The notes beneath the pieces are model-generated. The model had not been told where the DNA came from. It ran no database searches and saw only the letters and a list, made by a program, of their open reading frames with translations. The position numbers were made by a program, and so were the translations under genes. A stretch of DNA of 64,000 nt, from assembly GCA_000467715.1 (NCBI GenBank), contig AJFK01000478.1, forward strand, positions 1 through 64,000, in the 5' to 3' direction. Source of the stretch: Hysterium pulicare CBS 123377 (Eukaryota > Ascomycota > Dothideomycetes > Hysteriales > Hysteriaceae). Below, in pieces: positions 34,714 to 45,734 of this stretch (within the stretch, counting starts at the first letter, position 1; each line of letters opens with the position of its first letter).

Positions 34714-35135
34714 AGGGAGATTGTTGTTTGAATGGATAATGCTGTTTAGATGATGGGATCTGTTCTTGGCGTATGGAATGGGATGGGGTAATCGGGATTA
34801 GACAGCTCTGATCTTGAAAATTCATTGAAATTCTTGAAATGTGTACATGTTCCCTTCCACGCGATGAGTTGTGATGTATTCATTCGTGTTCATGGAAGCG
34901 TTGAAGTCACCTCATTGGTGTAGCCGAAACGAATTCGGTTAGGTTGTGGGATGAGGATGAAGTTTGTAGGTACCAAGTTTCGAACCCTAACTCGTATTAT
35001 AAATTTTAATAGTTATACTTTCTCTATTTTCCTGAGCGATCCGAGGCTCTGATCAACTAAATGGCTGGACTCCACCCAGTATGTCTATGCCCTAGATGAT
35101 CTCAAGAGCAGTGCAAATGTGACACACAACCTTTT
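34714..35135. other. Intergenic region between convergent genes
   Basis: This is the 3' flank of the small stress-type gene and of the RPAP1 gene. I see no gene or RNA in it. Confidence 0.5.
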
Positions 35136-36506
35136 TCAAACCGCCTTCCTCTTCCTCCCACCCCCTCTCCTCCAATTCCAAAGAGCCTCTTGCGCATATG
35201 TCCGCGCTGTCAAATGGCCCCTCTCCCTCCCCGCTTCCTCCATCAGCGTCTCCAGTACCCTCCCCTCCTCAATGCAATCCCATAATCCGCTCGCCATTGT
35301 CGACCCCACATCCTCATCATCCTCCTCATCATCATCCCCTCCATCCACAGCCTGATTCGGATCTTTCACAATCTGCGCCGGTCCATCAACCCTCTGTCTC
35401 CCCTGCTCCTCCCCAAACTCCCCCTTGCCCAGTCGATAGAGTACCCGTCCGAGCGTCTGGTATGCCATGCAGCGTTGACTCGGTACTTGACTCCTACTCA
35501 GTCTCGCTAGTTCAGGTATCGTATATCCCGCCGCTTCTGGCGCCTCCGAATGATGATGTAGACCTTTCGTTACTGGTATTTCTCGAGCTAGTCGAGGCGG
35601 TAGGAGCGAGCCTTTGAATGAGAAGCGGAGCTCGGCGGCGGAGAGAGCGAGTTGGGAGGGGTGGTATGGTGATGTGGTGTCGGAGTTGTCGACTGGTGTC
35701 ATCCAGGATAGATGAGAGGGGTCGTAGGGGAGACTGGGGAAGTATTTTTCGTGGAGGTCGGTTAGGAAGGAGGGGGAGTCTGGGTTGAGGTCTGGTGGTT
35801 GGGGGGGTTTGGGGAAGTGGATTGGTGGGAGTTGATCGGGGTCAGGAGTACTCTCTGGAGATAGTCCATTGACGGGTTGAGTTTGTGAAGGTGGGATGGT
35901 GGACGGAGGTCTGGCTGACTCTTCCGTGACGGTAGGTGGTGTGATGATATCTGGGGTATCGAAAGTGACTTTCTTTGTAGAAGGCTTGGGTTCTATTTGA
36001 GAATTGTCAGTCGGCGGTGGTTCAAGATCGAAGTCCCGCTCATTGCTCCCGTCATCAATGTTAGCTCGGGCAAGCAGGCGTTGAATGAGTCCAGGACTCA
36101 ATCCTTCAAACAACTCTTTGCGTTCCCGCTCGATCGCTTCAGGCAACATTCCAGCAAGGCGTTGCTTGTTCTCCTCATCGATGCGCCTCCTGTCGGCTTC
36201 TTCTGCAGCTTCATTGTTTGGTTTTGATATTTGTGGAGGGGGTCCTGTCGCAACGGCTTGCGCTGAATTTGAAGCTCGTTGCTGCTTGAATGCAGATACT
36301 CTAGGTGCGCGCTTCTTGTGAGTTGGAAATCCACCAAGGTTTCCCTTAAGACTAGGCGCAGAAGGCGGTTTTGCTTGATGGCGTTCTTTGATGTCTCCGA
36401 CAAAATCAGTTGACGACAGTATAGGTGGCGGACTCCTGTCCTGGGATTCTGCCTCCTCATCTGAATCTACGTCAATATACACGCGCTCTCCTCGTGCGAA
36501 AGACAT
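35136..36506 (-). CDS. RBA50: RNA polymerase II-associated protein 1 homologue (Rba50 type)
   Basis: RPAP1/Rba50 helps assemble RNA polymerase II and bring it into the nucleus. The single-exon frame gives 456 residues from MSFARGERVYIDVDSDEEAE; two extra codons (Met-Val) are possible upstream. The RPAP1 N-terminal motif is NKQRLAGMLPEAIERERKEL followed by FEGLSPGLIQRLLARA, near residues 115-155. The C-terminal RPAP1 domain begins near residue 300 with ELRFSFKGSLLPPRLAREIP, then GYTIPELARLSRSQVPSQRC and MAYQTLGRVLYRLGKGEFGE. A Pro-rich disordered linker separates them. An acidic run (GGDDDEEDDEDVG) precedes the helical end. Fungal members are short relative to metazoan RPAP1, so this length is normal. 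Confidence 0.92.
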   Translation of the reverse strand: MSFARGERVYIDVDSDEEAESQDRSPPPILSSTDFVGDIKERHQAKPPSAPSLKGNLGGFPTHKKRAPRVSAFKQQRASNSAQAVATGPPPQISKPNNEAAEEADRRRIDEENKQRLAGMLPEAIERERKELFEGLSPGLIQRLLARANIDDGSNERDFDLEPPPTDNSQIEPKPSTKKVTFDTPDIITPPTVTEESARPPSTIPPSQTQPVNGLSPESTPDPDQLPPIHFPKPPQPPDLNPDSPSFLTDLHEKYFPSLPYDPSHLSWMTPVDNSDTTSPYHPSQLALSAAELRFSFKGSLLPPRLAREIPVTKGLHHHSEAPEAAGYTIPELARLSRSQVPSQRCMAYQTLGRVLYRLGKGEFGEEQGRQRVDGPAQIVKDPNQAVDGGDDDEEDDEDVGSTMASGLWDCIEEGRVLETLMEEAGRERGHLTARTYAQEALWNWRRGGGRKRKAV

Positions 36507-37307
36507 GACCAAGATTTTGGTTGATTCGTGAGTTGGTGTTGTTGTCGTAGACGGAGACAGAAATTTTGAGACTGAATATTGAAAGATATCTTGGCACGCG
36601 GGTTCACCTTCGGCAAGACTTTCCCTAACCAGCCAAAAGCAGGGACGAATACATACCTAGGTAGTTTTAGCTTTGGGAAGCTTCGAAGCCACATGCTTAC
36701 ACTACGTCCAGCCAAATGTTATATCTAACGTAAGGCTAATAACTGTGGATAGCAAAAAGGTATCTTACAAAAACTCTTGCTGTGATATAAGCTGCTAGCT
36801 TCAAAAGACATTGCGTGTTGCATAAGTGTACTATTGTTCTTAGTAGAGAGAATCCCAAGTTCGTGCCCTGCATCTTTCCAGACTCCCATGCCCGAGATAG
36901 GGTGTATACATGTAAATATAATCTTCGCCAGATTGTTCATTTCGCCACGAACAACAGGTGATAGCGCGTCGACAGGCACGCGCCGTTTGCGGACTAGACC
37001 GCCTTTTCCGCCTAGAGAGGGAAGCCTACTAGGTCCTCCCATGCTTTGGGAATTCACCTGGGCAAGCAACATGACTCTTAGGTCAAGTGAATACTTCAAC
37101 ATCGATATTGTGGTCCGTGATTGTTATGTCTACCGCCGCGACCCATCTTCACCTTGACAACCTCCGCTTGTGGAGGTCCAAACACCGCATCCACCGCCAA
37201 ACTTAGGGTACCGAACAAATATTATTTCCTACAACACCACAACCGGCTCTAGGACTGACTGCACCTCTACAGATACTGCTGACAGCATTCCGCAAAGCCT
37301 CTTAACG
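36507..37307. promoter_or_regulatory. Divergent intergenic region, RPAP1 / Msn5
   Basis: About 800 bases separate two divergent start codons. The right end holds an in-frame upstream ATG at 37170 that would extend the karyopherin by 46 residues with low-complexity content. No other gene is supported. Confidence 0.45.
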
Positions 37308-40300
37308 ATGGACACGGAGTCCAAGGATCCGCCGCAGCCTAGCACAAACGGCGCCGGTGTCGCTCACGAAGACGGCCAGCACAATCTTTCGCACATCTTA
37401 GAGGCCCTCGAAGCTATCTACAACCCTCAATCTTCCAATGACACCCGTCAACAAGCTTCTGCTTATCTAGAGAAAGCTAAGCGATCCCCAGAGGCGCCCT
37501 CGCATGGTTACTCTCTTGCCTTGAATAATTCGCAGCCTTCTGCTCTCAGATACTATGGCTTGTCGATGTTGGAATACGCAATAAAATATGGCTGGGAGGA
37601 CTATACCACAGAGCAGGGAGATGCTTTGCGAGACTACGTGGTTCAGCTCGCAAGAAACATTACAGAAGAGGATCCGGTCTACCTGCGAAACAAAGTAGCT
37701 CAGCTCTGGACAGAAGTTGCGAAACGCTCATGGGGTGCCGAATGGATGGACATGGATAAGCAGCTCGTGGAGTTATGGGAAATTTCACTCCACCACCGGG
37801 CAATAGTCTTATACGTGCTTGAGACGCTCTCGGAGGAAATTTTCAACCGGGAAGATCCCATTGCAGGCCTGCGGTCAAATGAATTGGGTCGGGCGTGTGT
37901 CGAAATCTTCACACCAGCAGCCGTCCTCGCCGAACACTTGCCTACTCGCGAAACAAACCTTGAAGTTAGATTTGGCGACGAGGGATGGCTCAAGAGACTA
38001 TGTGATAACCTTGTTTGGTGTCTATCAAACGACTATGAGAAGGACGAGCGCATTGGCTCCTGCGCGATCAAGATTATGAATGCACTCAGAGCGGCAATGC
38101 CATGGGTTCTATCAAAGGCCACAGCTGCCACACAAGTTGTCGAGCACGTTTGCAAAGCACTTGCTGTGCCAGTGGTTCCGATCCAACAGGTGGCGCGCCA
38201 AGATCTTGAGACTCGAGATTGAAACTAACGTGCGGTCTGCAGGCCTCAATCGAAGTATTATATACTATATACAATCGATCACACCCAATCCATGATGACG
38301 AGTTCGTCGAGCTCGTGTGTCCAATGTTCACACCTGGCAGTGTTTCGCTACTTCGCGAAGTATATAACTGGACTTTGGCGGACATGAATCCTAATGATTT
38401 GAACGAGCAAAAATATACTCTATGCGAAAAGCTTACGGAAGTAGGTCATCCCTTTGGTCACATTTCCTATTTTGCTAATAAAGAAAGCTATGTGCCCTGC
38501 TTGGCAATTTCCTAGAGCAGAAGCCGAAGCTCATTCCCGAAGGTTGTGATCTCCCAGGCTTTCTTGATCTACTTTTTCAAATTCTACGTAATCCCAGTTT
38601 GGTCGTATCCATACCGGTTCTCCACAGTTGGACCAAGCTTCTGAGATCTCGAATCATACGAGACTCTGATGCGGTCTTGCGAATGCTAGGCGGGCTATTG
38701 GAAACTTGCTGTTCGAGATTAGTCCGCTATGAAGCTTTTCCGGAAGACTCCGAGGACGCCACCCTTCTTTTCCTCAACGAAGATATAGATACATTGCCCG
38801 AGAAACATGCATTTCTGGGCAATTATCGTAGGTTCTGTGCCGATGTCGTTGAAGTGCTTGTACGAGGGACGCCGGTCGAGGCTATGCAGCACATACTCGG
38901 ACAGGCCACAGACACATTTCATGGTCTTTACAACAATCAGCCTCCTTTCCAAGGTTCGAGAGATCCGCCGAATCAAACATTGAAGGGAGTCCTGCTAATT
39001 CAGTCCAGCTGCAAACTATTCCAAACATTCTGAGCCAGTCCTTCGCGTTGACGCTCAGGTCACGGTTATCGATGCGGCATTGAAAGGATACCTCAAGTGG
39101 CTGTCGACCCAAGGCTCCGACCCTCAACAAGATGTATAGCACTCCAGACAAATTGTATGTTCATTTGTGCTAATGGTCCACAGGAACGTGACCGAACTAT
39201 CATGGAAGATTCTTTTGAACAATGGTGTAGACAGTTACTTCAGGCGAATTTTGAAGTACGAGACTCCATAACCGTGTCGATCGACCGCTGACACAAACTA
39301 GGATCCCGAGATTGCAAAGAAAGTCGTTCAATTGATGGCGACCTTTTCAACCAAAGCGCTTCCAGATCGGCCCGCATTCGCCCTTAGTTACCTGGAATAT
39401 GTGCTGAACTTGAAACTTGACGACCTGCCAGCATTACCGCAGTATTCAGATGCCGTCAAAGACCTCGAGCGGGTGTGTAGCCTTGAGATGCAAAAACTCG
39501 CCATGATGTTTCCAAATGATTTCCTGGTAGATATCCACCCTGCTAGAGCCATGATGACCGTCTTAACTAATGGAACAGGCGGTGTACGACAGCCTAGAAA
39601 GCAAGATCAATAGTATCATTGCTTCTCAAGCCACAGATGAGAAACAACGAATGGCATTCTCAGCCTTTCTTTTCATCATTGTGTAAGCATGGGTTCATCG
39701 GTTGAGAGATAGTTGCTAAATACAGACAGTCATCGTGCGACTACACTAGATCGTGCCATACAGGAAAATCGCATGAAAGAGATGCTCACTGAGGTTAAGG
39801 ATGCATGGCAAAACATCGACTTTACCAAATCATTATCGTCTTTCCAGTCGTTTTGTGAATTGCTTGGCATGGGTCAATTGCCTGGTTTTCTCTCTTCCCA
39901 TAATTTTCAACACGTTCAAGATTGGTCATCCCACCCGCTTGATGGCGAAGGTCAGGCATTGCAAGCCGGCATTCTTGAGCGATCTCAGGTGAGTGTGATA
40001 TTATGCCGCACTTCCTAATCATCATTGATCCATCTAGCAACTCCCTCTTCGATTAACGAAAACACTCCTCGCTGCCTCCATCGAAAAATTACGCGATGGT
40101 TCTCAAGCTTACGAGACCGCGGCTATCCTCTGGAATGAAGCAATCCCCATCATGCTACCAAACCTCCTCAATCTCATCAGGTGTGTATCTTCATCTGCAT
40201 ATCTTTGCCTGGCTAACATATTGGCCAGCCATGCACAAGCATTCAACAGCATGGAGAACTGGTCAAAGCTTCCGGAGGACTTGCAACAAGTCATTCGTAA

Positions 40301-41502
40301 AGTCCTGACTGATCGTTTTTGGCAAGCGGGCATCTCTACTGAAAGCCGAGACGATTTCTTTGCCCGAGTGAGCGGTTCAAAATCGACTTACGAAGGCTTT
40401 GCTTCTACAGTTCGTGGCACCGTTCGTCAAATTCGTGAAAGTGCTTACTACATCCTCTTCTCCCTCACTCGATTTCGACATTTCTTCTACGGCATCTCCG
40501 ATTTGCCGGGCCCTCTCAGCCATTCGTTATTCAGTAACGCGAATGCACTCTCAGCGCACCACTTATCGGTGTTATTAAGCGTGTCGACTCAGTTAATAGA
40601 AGGATGTCCCGCGGATCTGCGCCCCCAATTTCTACCACAGTTCGTATCAGGGTTGTTCAAGGAACTTGATAGAAAGATAGGCAACGAGTGGGACAGGATA
40701 AATAAGCAAATCGTCGAATCTGGGGTCAATGACAACCTTACAGATGAGATGAAAACCGAGAGTATATTGCGGCAGTTGACATACTCTGCAGTGTCACTCG
40801 TGTCCGCGCTTCTAGACACCCGCCGACCAGGCTAGTACAATTCCTACTTAAGATACTACAACTTTTAGACTAATGAGAACAGATTCACCGTCGAAGAACG
40901 GAGCAGGTCATAAAGAGCAGACTATGTGGCAATTTGTTCTGTCAACACAGGAAGTCCTCGTCCCCATTCTCATGTTCTGCAAAACCACAATTCGAGTTCG
41001 CGACTCGCGATGTGTTGTCCTCGTGCTTCGTGTCCTCCGAAGCCTGGTCTCCCGCTTCAAAGAAAAATCGGAGGTTCGAGATTTTTATTGCATCGACATC
41101 CTGCAAGCCGCCATCACTTCTCTCCACGAACCTTATTTCGTCGACTGCCAGAAAGATCTCGCTAGCCTTATTGCAGCCATCATCCACCTCGATGAAGACA
41201 TCCCCCGAAGCATCATTTTATCCCTACCGGGAATGCAAGACTCGAGCAGGGTCGACCGTAGACTCGCCAAACTACGAAGTGCGAACAAAGACGATGACCG
41301 CGTGCAGAGATCCATCGTTCTTGACCTGCTCTCTCACGTCCGCGGCATTAGCATTCACGAACAAGGCAAGATTGAGAGACCGAAACCGAAGAGGAAGAGC
41401 GCGATCCAAGAGCAGTACATGAGTGTGGATACGCAACCGACCATAGTAAGAGGGACCTCGCCTGGCTTGGCTGGCGTCGCGGACATGTTTGGTGATGCAT
41501 GA
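37308..41502 (+). CDS. MSN5: Karyopherin Msn5 / exportin-5 homologue
   Basis: Msn5 exports phosphorylated transcription factors from the nucleus, imports a few cargoes, and is the fungal relative of exportin-5. I take ATG 37308 (MDTESKDPPQPSTNGAGVAH) as start. The first HEAT-repeat region contains HILEALEAIYNPQSSNDTRQ, SALRYYGLSMLEYAIKYGWE and YLRNKVAQLWTEVAKRSWGA, typical of the exportin-1/importin-beta N-terminal and XPO1-like domains. Later helical blocks include LLETCCSRLVRYEAFPEDSE, LSALHHLSVLLSVSTQL-like repeats near 40540, and QLTYSAVSLVSALLDTRRPG. The C-terminus is ADMFGDA at TGA 41500-41502. About eight or nine short introns are inferred; one at about 38190 has a GAAACTAACGTG branch region and CAG|GTGGCG donor. 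Total length is about 1,240 residues. Confidence 0.9.
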
Positions 41503-41837
41503 TGCTGACACTTGCGATCCAGAATTTCCTAGGCTAACTTCACTCCATTCGGATGGCTTGCAGCGTTTCAAATGCATAGCGATGGATTCATCATGGTGGT
41601 TTACTTTCATATCTCGCTTCAGCTCATGGGTGTGCCATCTTCTTTTTCGGTAGAAAGGTTTCATCCAGGGCAGAAGCCCTGCGATACCTCCTCATACTCT
41701 TCATTTTCGGTGGTTTAGAAGGAGTGTTTATATTCGTCTGCTTGATTGGCCATATGTCAATGGCCAAAATGGAATTGTGTATAGTAATGCTAGCTTTGCT
41801 CAAGGATTCTTATAATGTTCCTTCTGAGTTAGTGTCT
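41503..41837. other. Intergenic region before the HET-domain relic
   Basis: This is the 3' flank of the karyopherin gene. No intact N-terminal half of a HET domain is visible here, although the sequence just before 41838 still resembles one. Confidence 0.45.
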
Positions 41838-43476
41838 GGCGCTTGTGCATTGTCCAAGACGATGAAGCCTCTATCCAACGCAACATCGCACAAATGGCAT
41901 CAATATATGCTCAATCATACTTCACCTTAATCGCGACCGAAGGAGATTCTGAGACGGGAATACTGGGCATACCAGGAGGGTCTAAGCCGCGACTTCTTCC
42001 TCAGGAGCTGGTTAGGTTTGACGATCTGTTCTTTCTGGTCATCCACATGGACGTTTACTTTGGGGAAGAATCTGCTCTAACGGAAGATTATGATTTTCGC
42101 GGGTCTTATGAGCATGAAGATGAGCGGCAGTGGCATACGAGAGCCTGGTAAATGTCTCCATTAGCCTAATTTAGTTGGGCAATTATTCCGTACATAACAC
42201 CACGCTGACTTGGTGAAGGACTTTCCAAGAAAGAGCAGTCTCAAGAAGATGTCTTATTTTTAACAACGATACGGTTTTCTGGGAATGCGGCCGAGGAGCG
42301 TGGACTGAAATCTTGGGTCCTCCTCAAATCTCTTTCGAGGACCCGACAAATCGTGACAGAAAGTTCAGTGACCCTCACTGGCGTCTTGAACGTCAACATT
42401 GGCCGAATGCCACACAATATGCTAAGCTGTGCGAGGGATTTTCAAAGCGTAAACTCACTTATGCCAACGATGCGCTGAAAGCCTTCAGTGCCGTCACACA
42501 GATTTTTACTCCCTCATTCCCCGGTGGCTTCTTTTACGCTTTACCCGAATTCATATTTGACCTTGCTCTACTTTGGACATTAGCTACGCCGCATAATGTG
42601 CGCAGGGAAATGTTCCCTTCATGGTCGTGGATAGCCTGGGAAGGGACGGGATATGGATATGAGGGAATCGATTTAGAAGCGGTTTTTCGGGATTGCTGGT
42701 ACGTACTGCTGTGTTGATCTAAACTTCCGCCCATGATCTTGTACTCACTAGATGAAGGGGGCCGATCTTTACGAACGACGATCTCCGGATCTTTCGACGG
42801 CCTCTAAACACTTGGAGAAAGAGAAACGCGGTGACTGGTAAGATGGAAGTAATCAATAATGCTTACCATGTCTAGTTGAACGCCGAACAAAGCAGAGTTG
42901 GAAGCCTTCCCGGTTGGAAATCATCTCAGCAACCGGAAAATTTTACGCTGCAGGAGCTCGGTTTTAGCAACGGCCGTGTTTCTCATCCTTTTCCTATCGC
43001 AAACAGTTTGTCAGTTCAACCTTTTTCTTCTTCTACATGGGAGCCATTCATCTACGCCCGGGTACAAACCGCTACATTCCGCTTTGCCGGTTACTCCGAT
43101 CCTAATTGGGGAACGGTTGGTGTTATGGGCAGCACCTCTGAAGAGCGCGTCGGAAACCTCCGTATACATGATAGTGGTGGTCGTGAATTGCTGGGCACGA
43201 CAGGTCGAGAGTGCTGTCTTATGGCTGTATGCGAAGCTACGATACCACGATGGAGTCCTTTCGTAGGCGGCATTCACTTCAGCACGGGACATAGTAACTA
43301 CTATGCGAACAATCTTGCCTATCCGCGAGCAACACCTGAGAAAACCCTTCAAATGGGTCGATGTCCTTTGGGTTGAATGGAAAGGCCGAATAGCCTACCG
43401 CAGAGGAGTCGGTAAAGTATGGATGGATGCGTGGGAACGAGCGTTTCCTGAAGAGGTCGACATCGTTCTCGGATGA
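41838..43476 (+). pseudogene. HET-domain (heterokaryon incompatibility) gene relic
   Basis: HET-domain proteins act in allorecognition and regulated cell death in filamentous ascomycetes. The second half of the domain is visible: LCIVQDDEAS, NIAQMASIYAQSYFTLIATE, then WHTRAWTFQERAVSRRCLIF. The usual downstream region follows: DALKAFSAVTQIF, GGFFYALPEFIFDLALLW, FPSWSWIAWEGTGYG, and finally VDVLWVEWKGRIAYRRGVGK. The standard N-terminal segment with the YVALSYVWG-type block was not found, so the copy looks broken, with a handful of disruptions and a lost 5' end. It stands alone between conserved genes. Confidence 0.75.
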
Positions 43477-44005
43477 GCGTTCTTAGTAGCATGGGTCATG
43501 ACCCGAAGTATCAATATTCCTCCATGAACATGTTTCGGTCGGTTGTTTGTGAATAATCTATGAATATCAAGAGTGAGCATTACACTCAATATAATCTTAA
43601 AGAAGTTATAGTCGCGTCTTGATATGGCATTGTATATATATTAAGCGATCAAATAACCATACTGTTTAAATAAAAGGGTATTGAATATTAAGGACTTGCT
43701 ACATAGTATACCTGCCCATAATTAACGTGTGCACAGAACCTGTATTGCTTAGAAGTGAATGTACTTTGAATGTTTTCCGGGACGACACGGGCCGTTTCGT
43801 TACACCGGAGTGAGACTACTCGTCCATAATCATGTGTCGTAAGCAATCCGCATTCAAAGGGATCGACAACATCCTCATAAGCATCTTTTCGACCGCAGTC
43901 ATTCTTCTTCAACTACATCGTTCTTCTTTACCCCACTTTCTACCTTCCAAAGTCCTAGGAACCTCACGACAACTTTACATATTTGCATAGTTAACCCAGT
44001 TCACG
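43477..44005. other. Intergenic region upstream of the oxygenase gene
   Basis: A/T-rich from about 43600 to 43700. It probably contains the promoter of the 2OG-Fe(II) oxygenase gene. I see no other gene. Confidence 0.45.
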
Positions 44006-45277
44006 ATGGCGAATAACGAATCAGCTGCTCCTGTCCCGATAGTCGATTTTGGAAAGTTTCTGAGGGGTGAAGGGGATGAGAGGGAGGAAATTGCGAAGCA
44101 GATTGATGATGCTTTTCGGAATGTTGGGTTTGTGTATTTGAAGAATCATGGGGTGGAGAGGAGGAAGGTGGAGGAGTGTTTTGAGTGGGTGAGTATTTGA
44201 TTATTCACGTCTATCCCAGTTCGCAGTCCCGTTGATTTTTTATTCGGAATGGGAAGCGCCAAACTTTGTCGTCGTCTCCGTTCTCATTATCGATAAATTC
44301 TGTTCACTTCCAATCTCGAATCATGTCATTTCACCTTCCCTTACAGATCCAGTTGCTATCCTAGCCTGACCCCATTCCAATCCTCCAGCGCAAACCTATG
44401 ATCCTGGGTTTCGAGCTGACATTCCTCCCCCTAGTCTGCCAAATTCTTCGCTCTTCCAATGGAAACCAAGATGCTGGCGCCTCATCCACCAGGCGGTTCC
44501 CACCACCGCGGCTATTCCGGCATCGGTAAAGAGAAGGTTTCCCAGAACATCTTCGATGAGGACGAGCTTAAAACACTACGAGAAGTGCCTGACTTTAAGG
44601 AGAGCTTTGAGTCCGGAAACGTCAATGATGAAATGCAACCCAATATCTGGCTGCCGGAGGAGAAACTACCTGGGTTCCAGAAGTTCATGGAGGGCTTCTT
44701 TGGAGATTGCGCAGGATTGGTCCATAAGATACTCGACGCACTTTCAGTTGCTTTGAATGTCCCTGAACCAGGACTGTCGCCAACGCATTCGGAATCCCTC
44801 TTTCAGCTGCGCTTGCTGCATTACCCGTCTCTTCCGACGAAGCTGCTGAGGTCGAACGCTAAGTCAAGGATAAATGCTCACTCGGATTTTGGAACGCTAA
44901 CCTTGTTATTTCAAGACGCAGTTGGCGGACTTGAAATCGAGGATCCGAAGAAACCCGGTGTGTTCAGAGATGTAGGACCCCTTGAAGACACAGTACTCGT
45001 CAATGTAGGCGACTTGATGATGAGATGGAGTAATGATAGATGGAGAAGTACTGTCCATCGGGTCGGGGCACCACCAGCTAAGACTGGGGAAGAGGTGAAT
45101 GGGGAAGATGAGGAGATGTGTAAACCGAGGTACTCGATTCCTTTCTTTTCGACGGCGAATATGGATACCTTGATTGATGCGTTGCCGGGATGTTGGGATG
45201 AGAAGAATCCTAAGAAGTATGAGCCGGTTACGGCCTGGACATATGTGCAGATGCGGATGGCGGCCTTGTACGATTGA
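44006..45277 (+). CDS. 2-oxoglutarate/Fe(II)-dependent oxygenase, isopenicillin-N-synthase-like
   Basis: Two exons (44006-44188 and 44435-45277) give 341 residues. The N-terminal DIOX_N part is VPIVDFGKFL followed by IAKQIDDAFRNVGFVYLKNH and GVERRKVEECFEW, then SAKFFALPMETKMLAPHPPG. The catalytic jelly roll has the iron ligands in RINAHSDFGTLTLLFQDAVG (HxD) and WRSTVHRVGAPP (distal His), with the 2-oxoglutarate-binding RYSIPFF (RxS) after it. Such enzymes hydroxylate, desaturate or cyclise small molecules; the substrate cannot be told. No other secondary-metabolism gene lies nearby, so a cluster role is unsupported. The 246-base intron is unusually long for this window. Confidence 0.9.
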
Positions 45278-45734
45278 CGGGACTCTATCATTTTAGATGT
45301 AGTGGCGTCGATTAATTCAACCACACATCCGTCTGAAATCCAAATTGGAGTTACATACTGAATGGTGATAACTTGACGACATGCTCTCAGGGGGTACACG
45401 GTTTCGCGGTGTCACGTTCCCGGCGCATCTCTCAGACTAGCCTTCTCGACCAACAAACCGTTCCTTAACGAGAACTTCCATTTCACATCTTTGTCGACGA
45501 ACACCATAGTTTGCAAATCTCCCTTCCAATACAATATAATCTTACCTAAGAATAGATTTGGAACTAGGGACCCAGTCATCGTTGCACACCACCTTTAAAC
45601 AGACATGGGGCTAAATCCTTCGAGGCCTAGGCGGCGCAGCAGCGCTTGTACTTCAACGCTCGCTGAGATGCCACTTTCCTCCTACTTTCCTGGTACTGAC
45701 GAGAAGAAAATTGTAGCTAAGTCCCTGAATAAAG
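45278..45734. other. Intergenic region and likely leader of the DUF726 gene
   Basis: A 56-codon frame at 45605-45775 (MGLNPSRPRRRSSACTSTLA...) overlaps the start of the next gene in another frame; see findings. It is either an upstream frame or a displaced N-terminus. Otherwise nothing is seen. Confidence 0.4.

Noticed and set aside
34960-35000. tRNA-like B box near GGGTTCGAAAC on the minus strand
   Set aside because: The B-box consensus is incomplete and no matching A box or cloverleaf arms were found. No tRNA was found elsewhere in the window by eye.
44006-45277. Start of a secondary-metabolite cluster around the 2OG-Fe(II) oxygenase
   Set aside because: No core synthase, transporter or pathway regulator is adjacent; neighbours are a HET relic and a DUF726 hydrolase.
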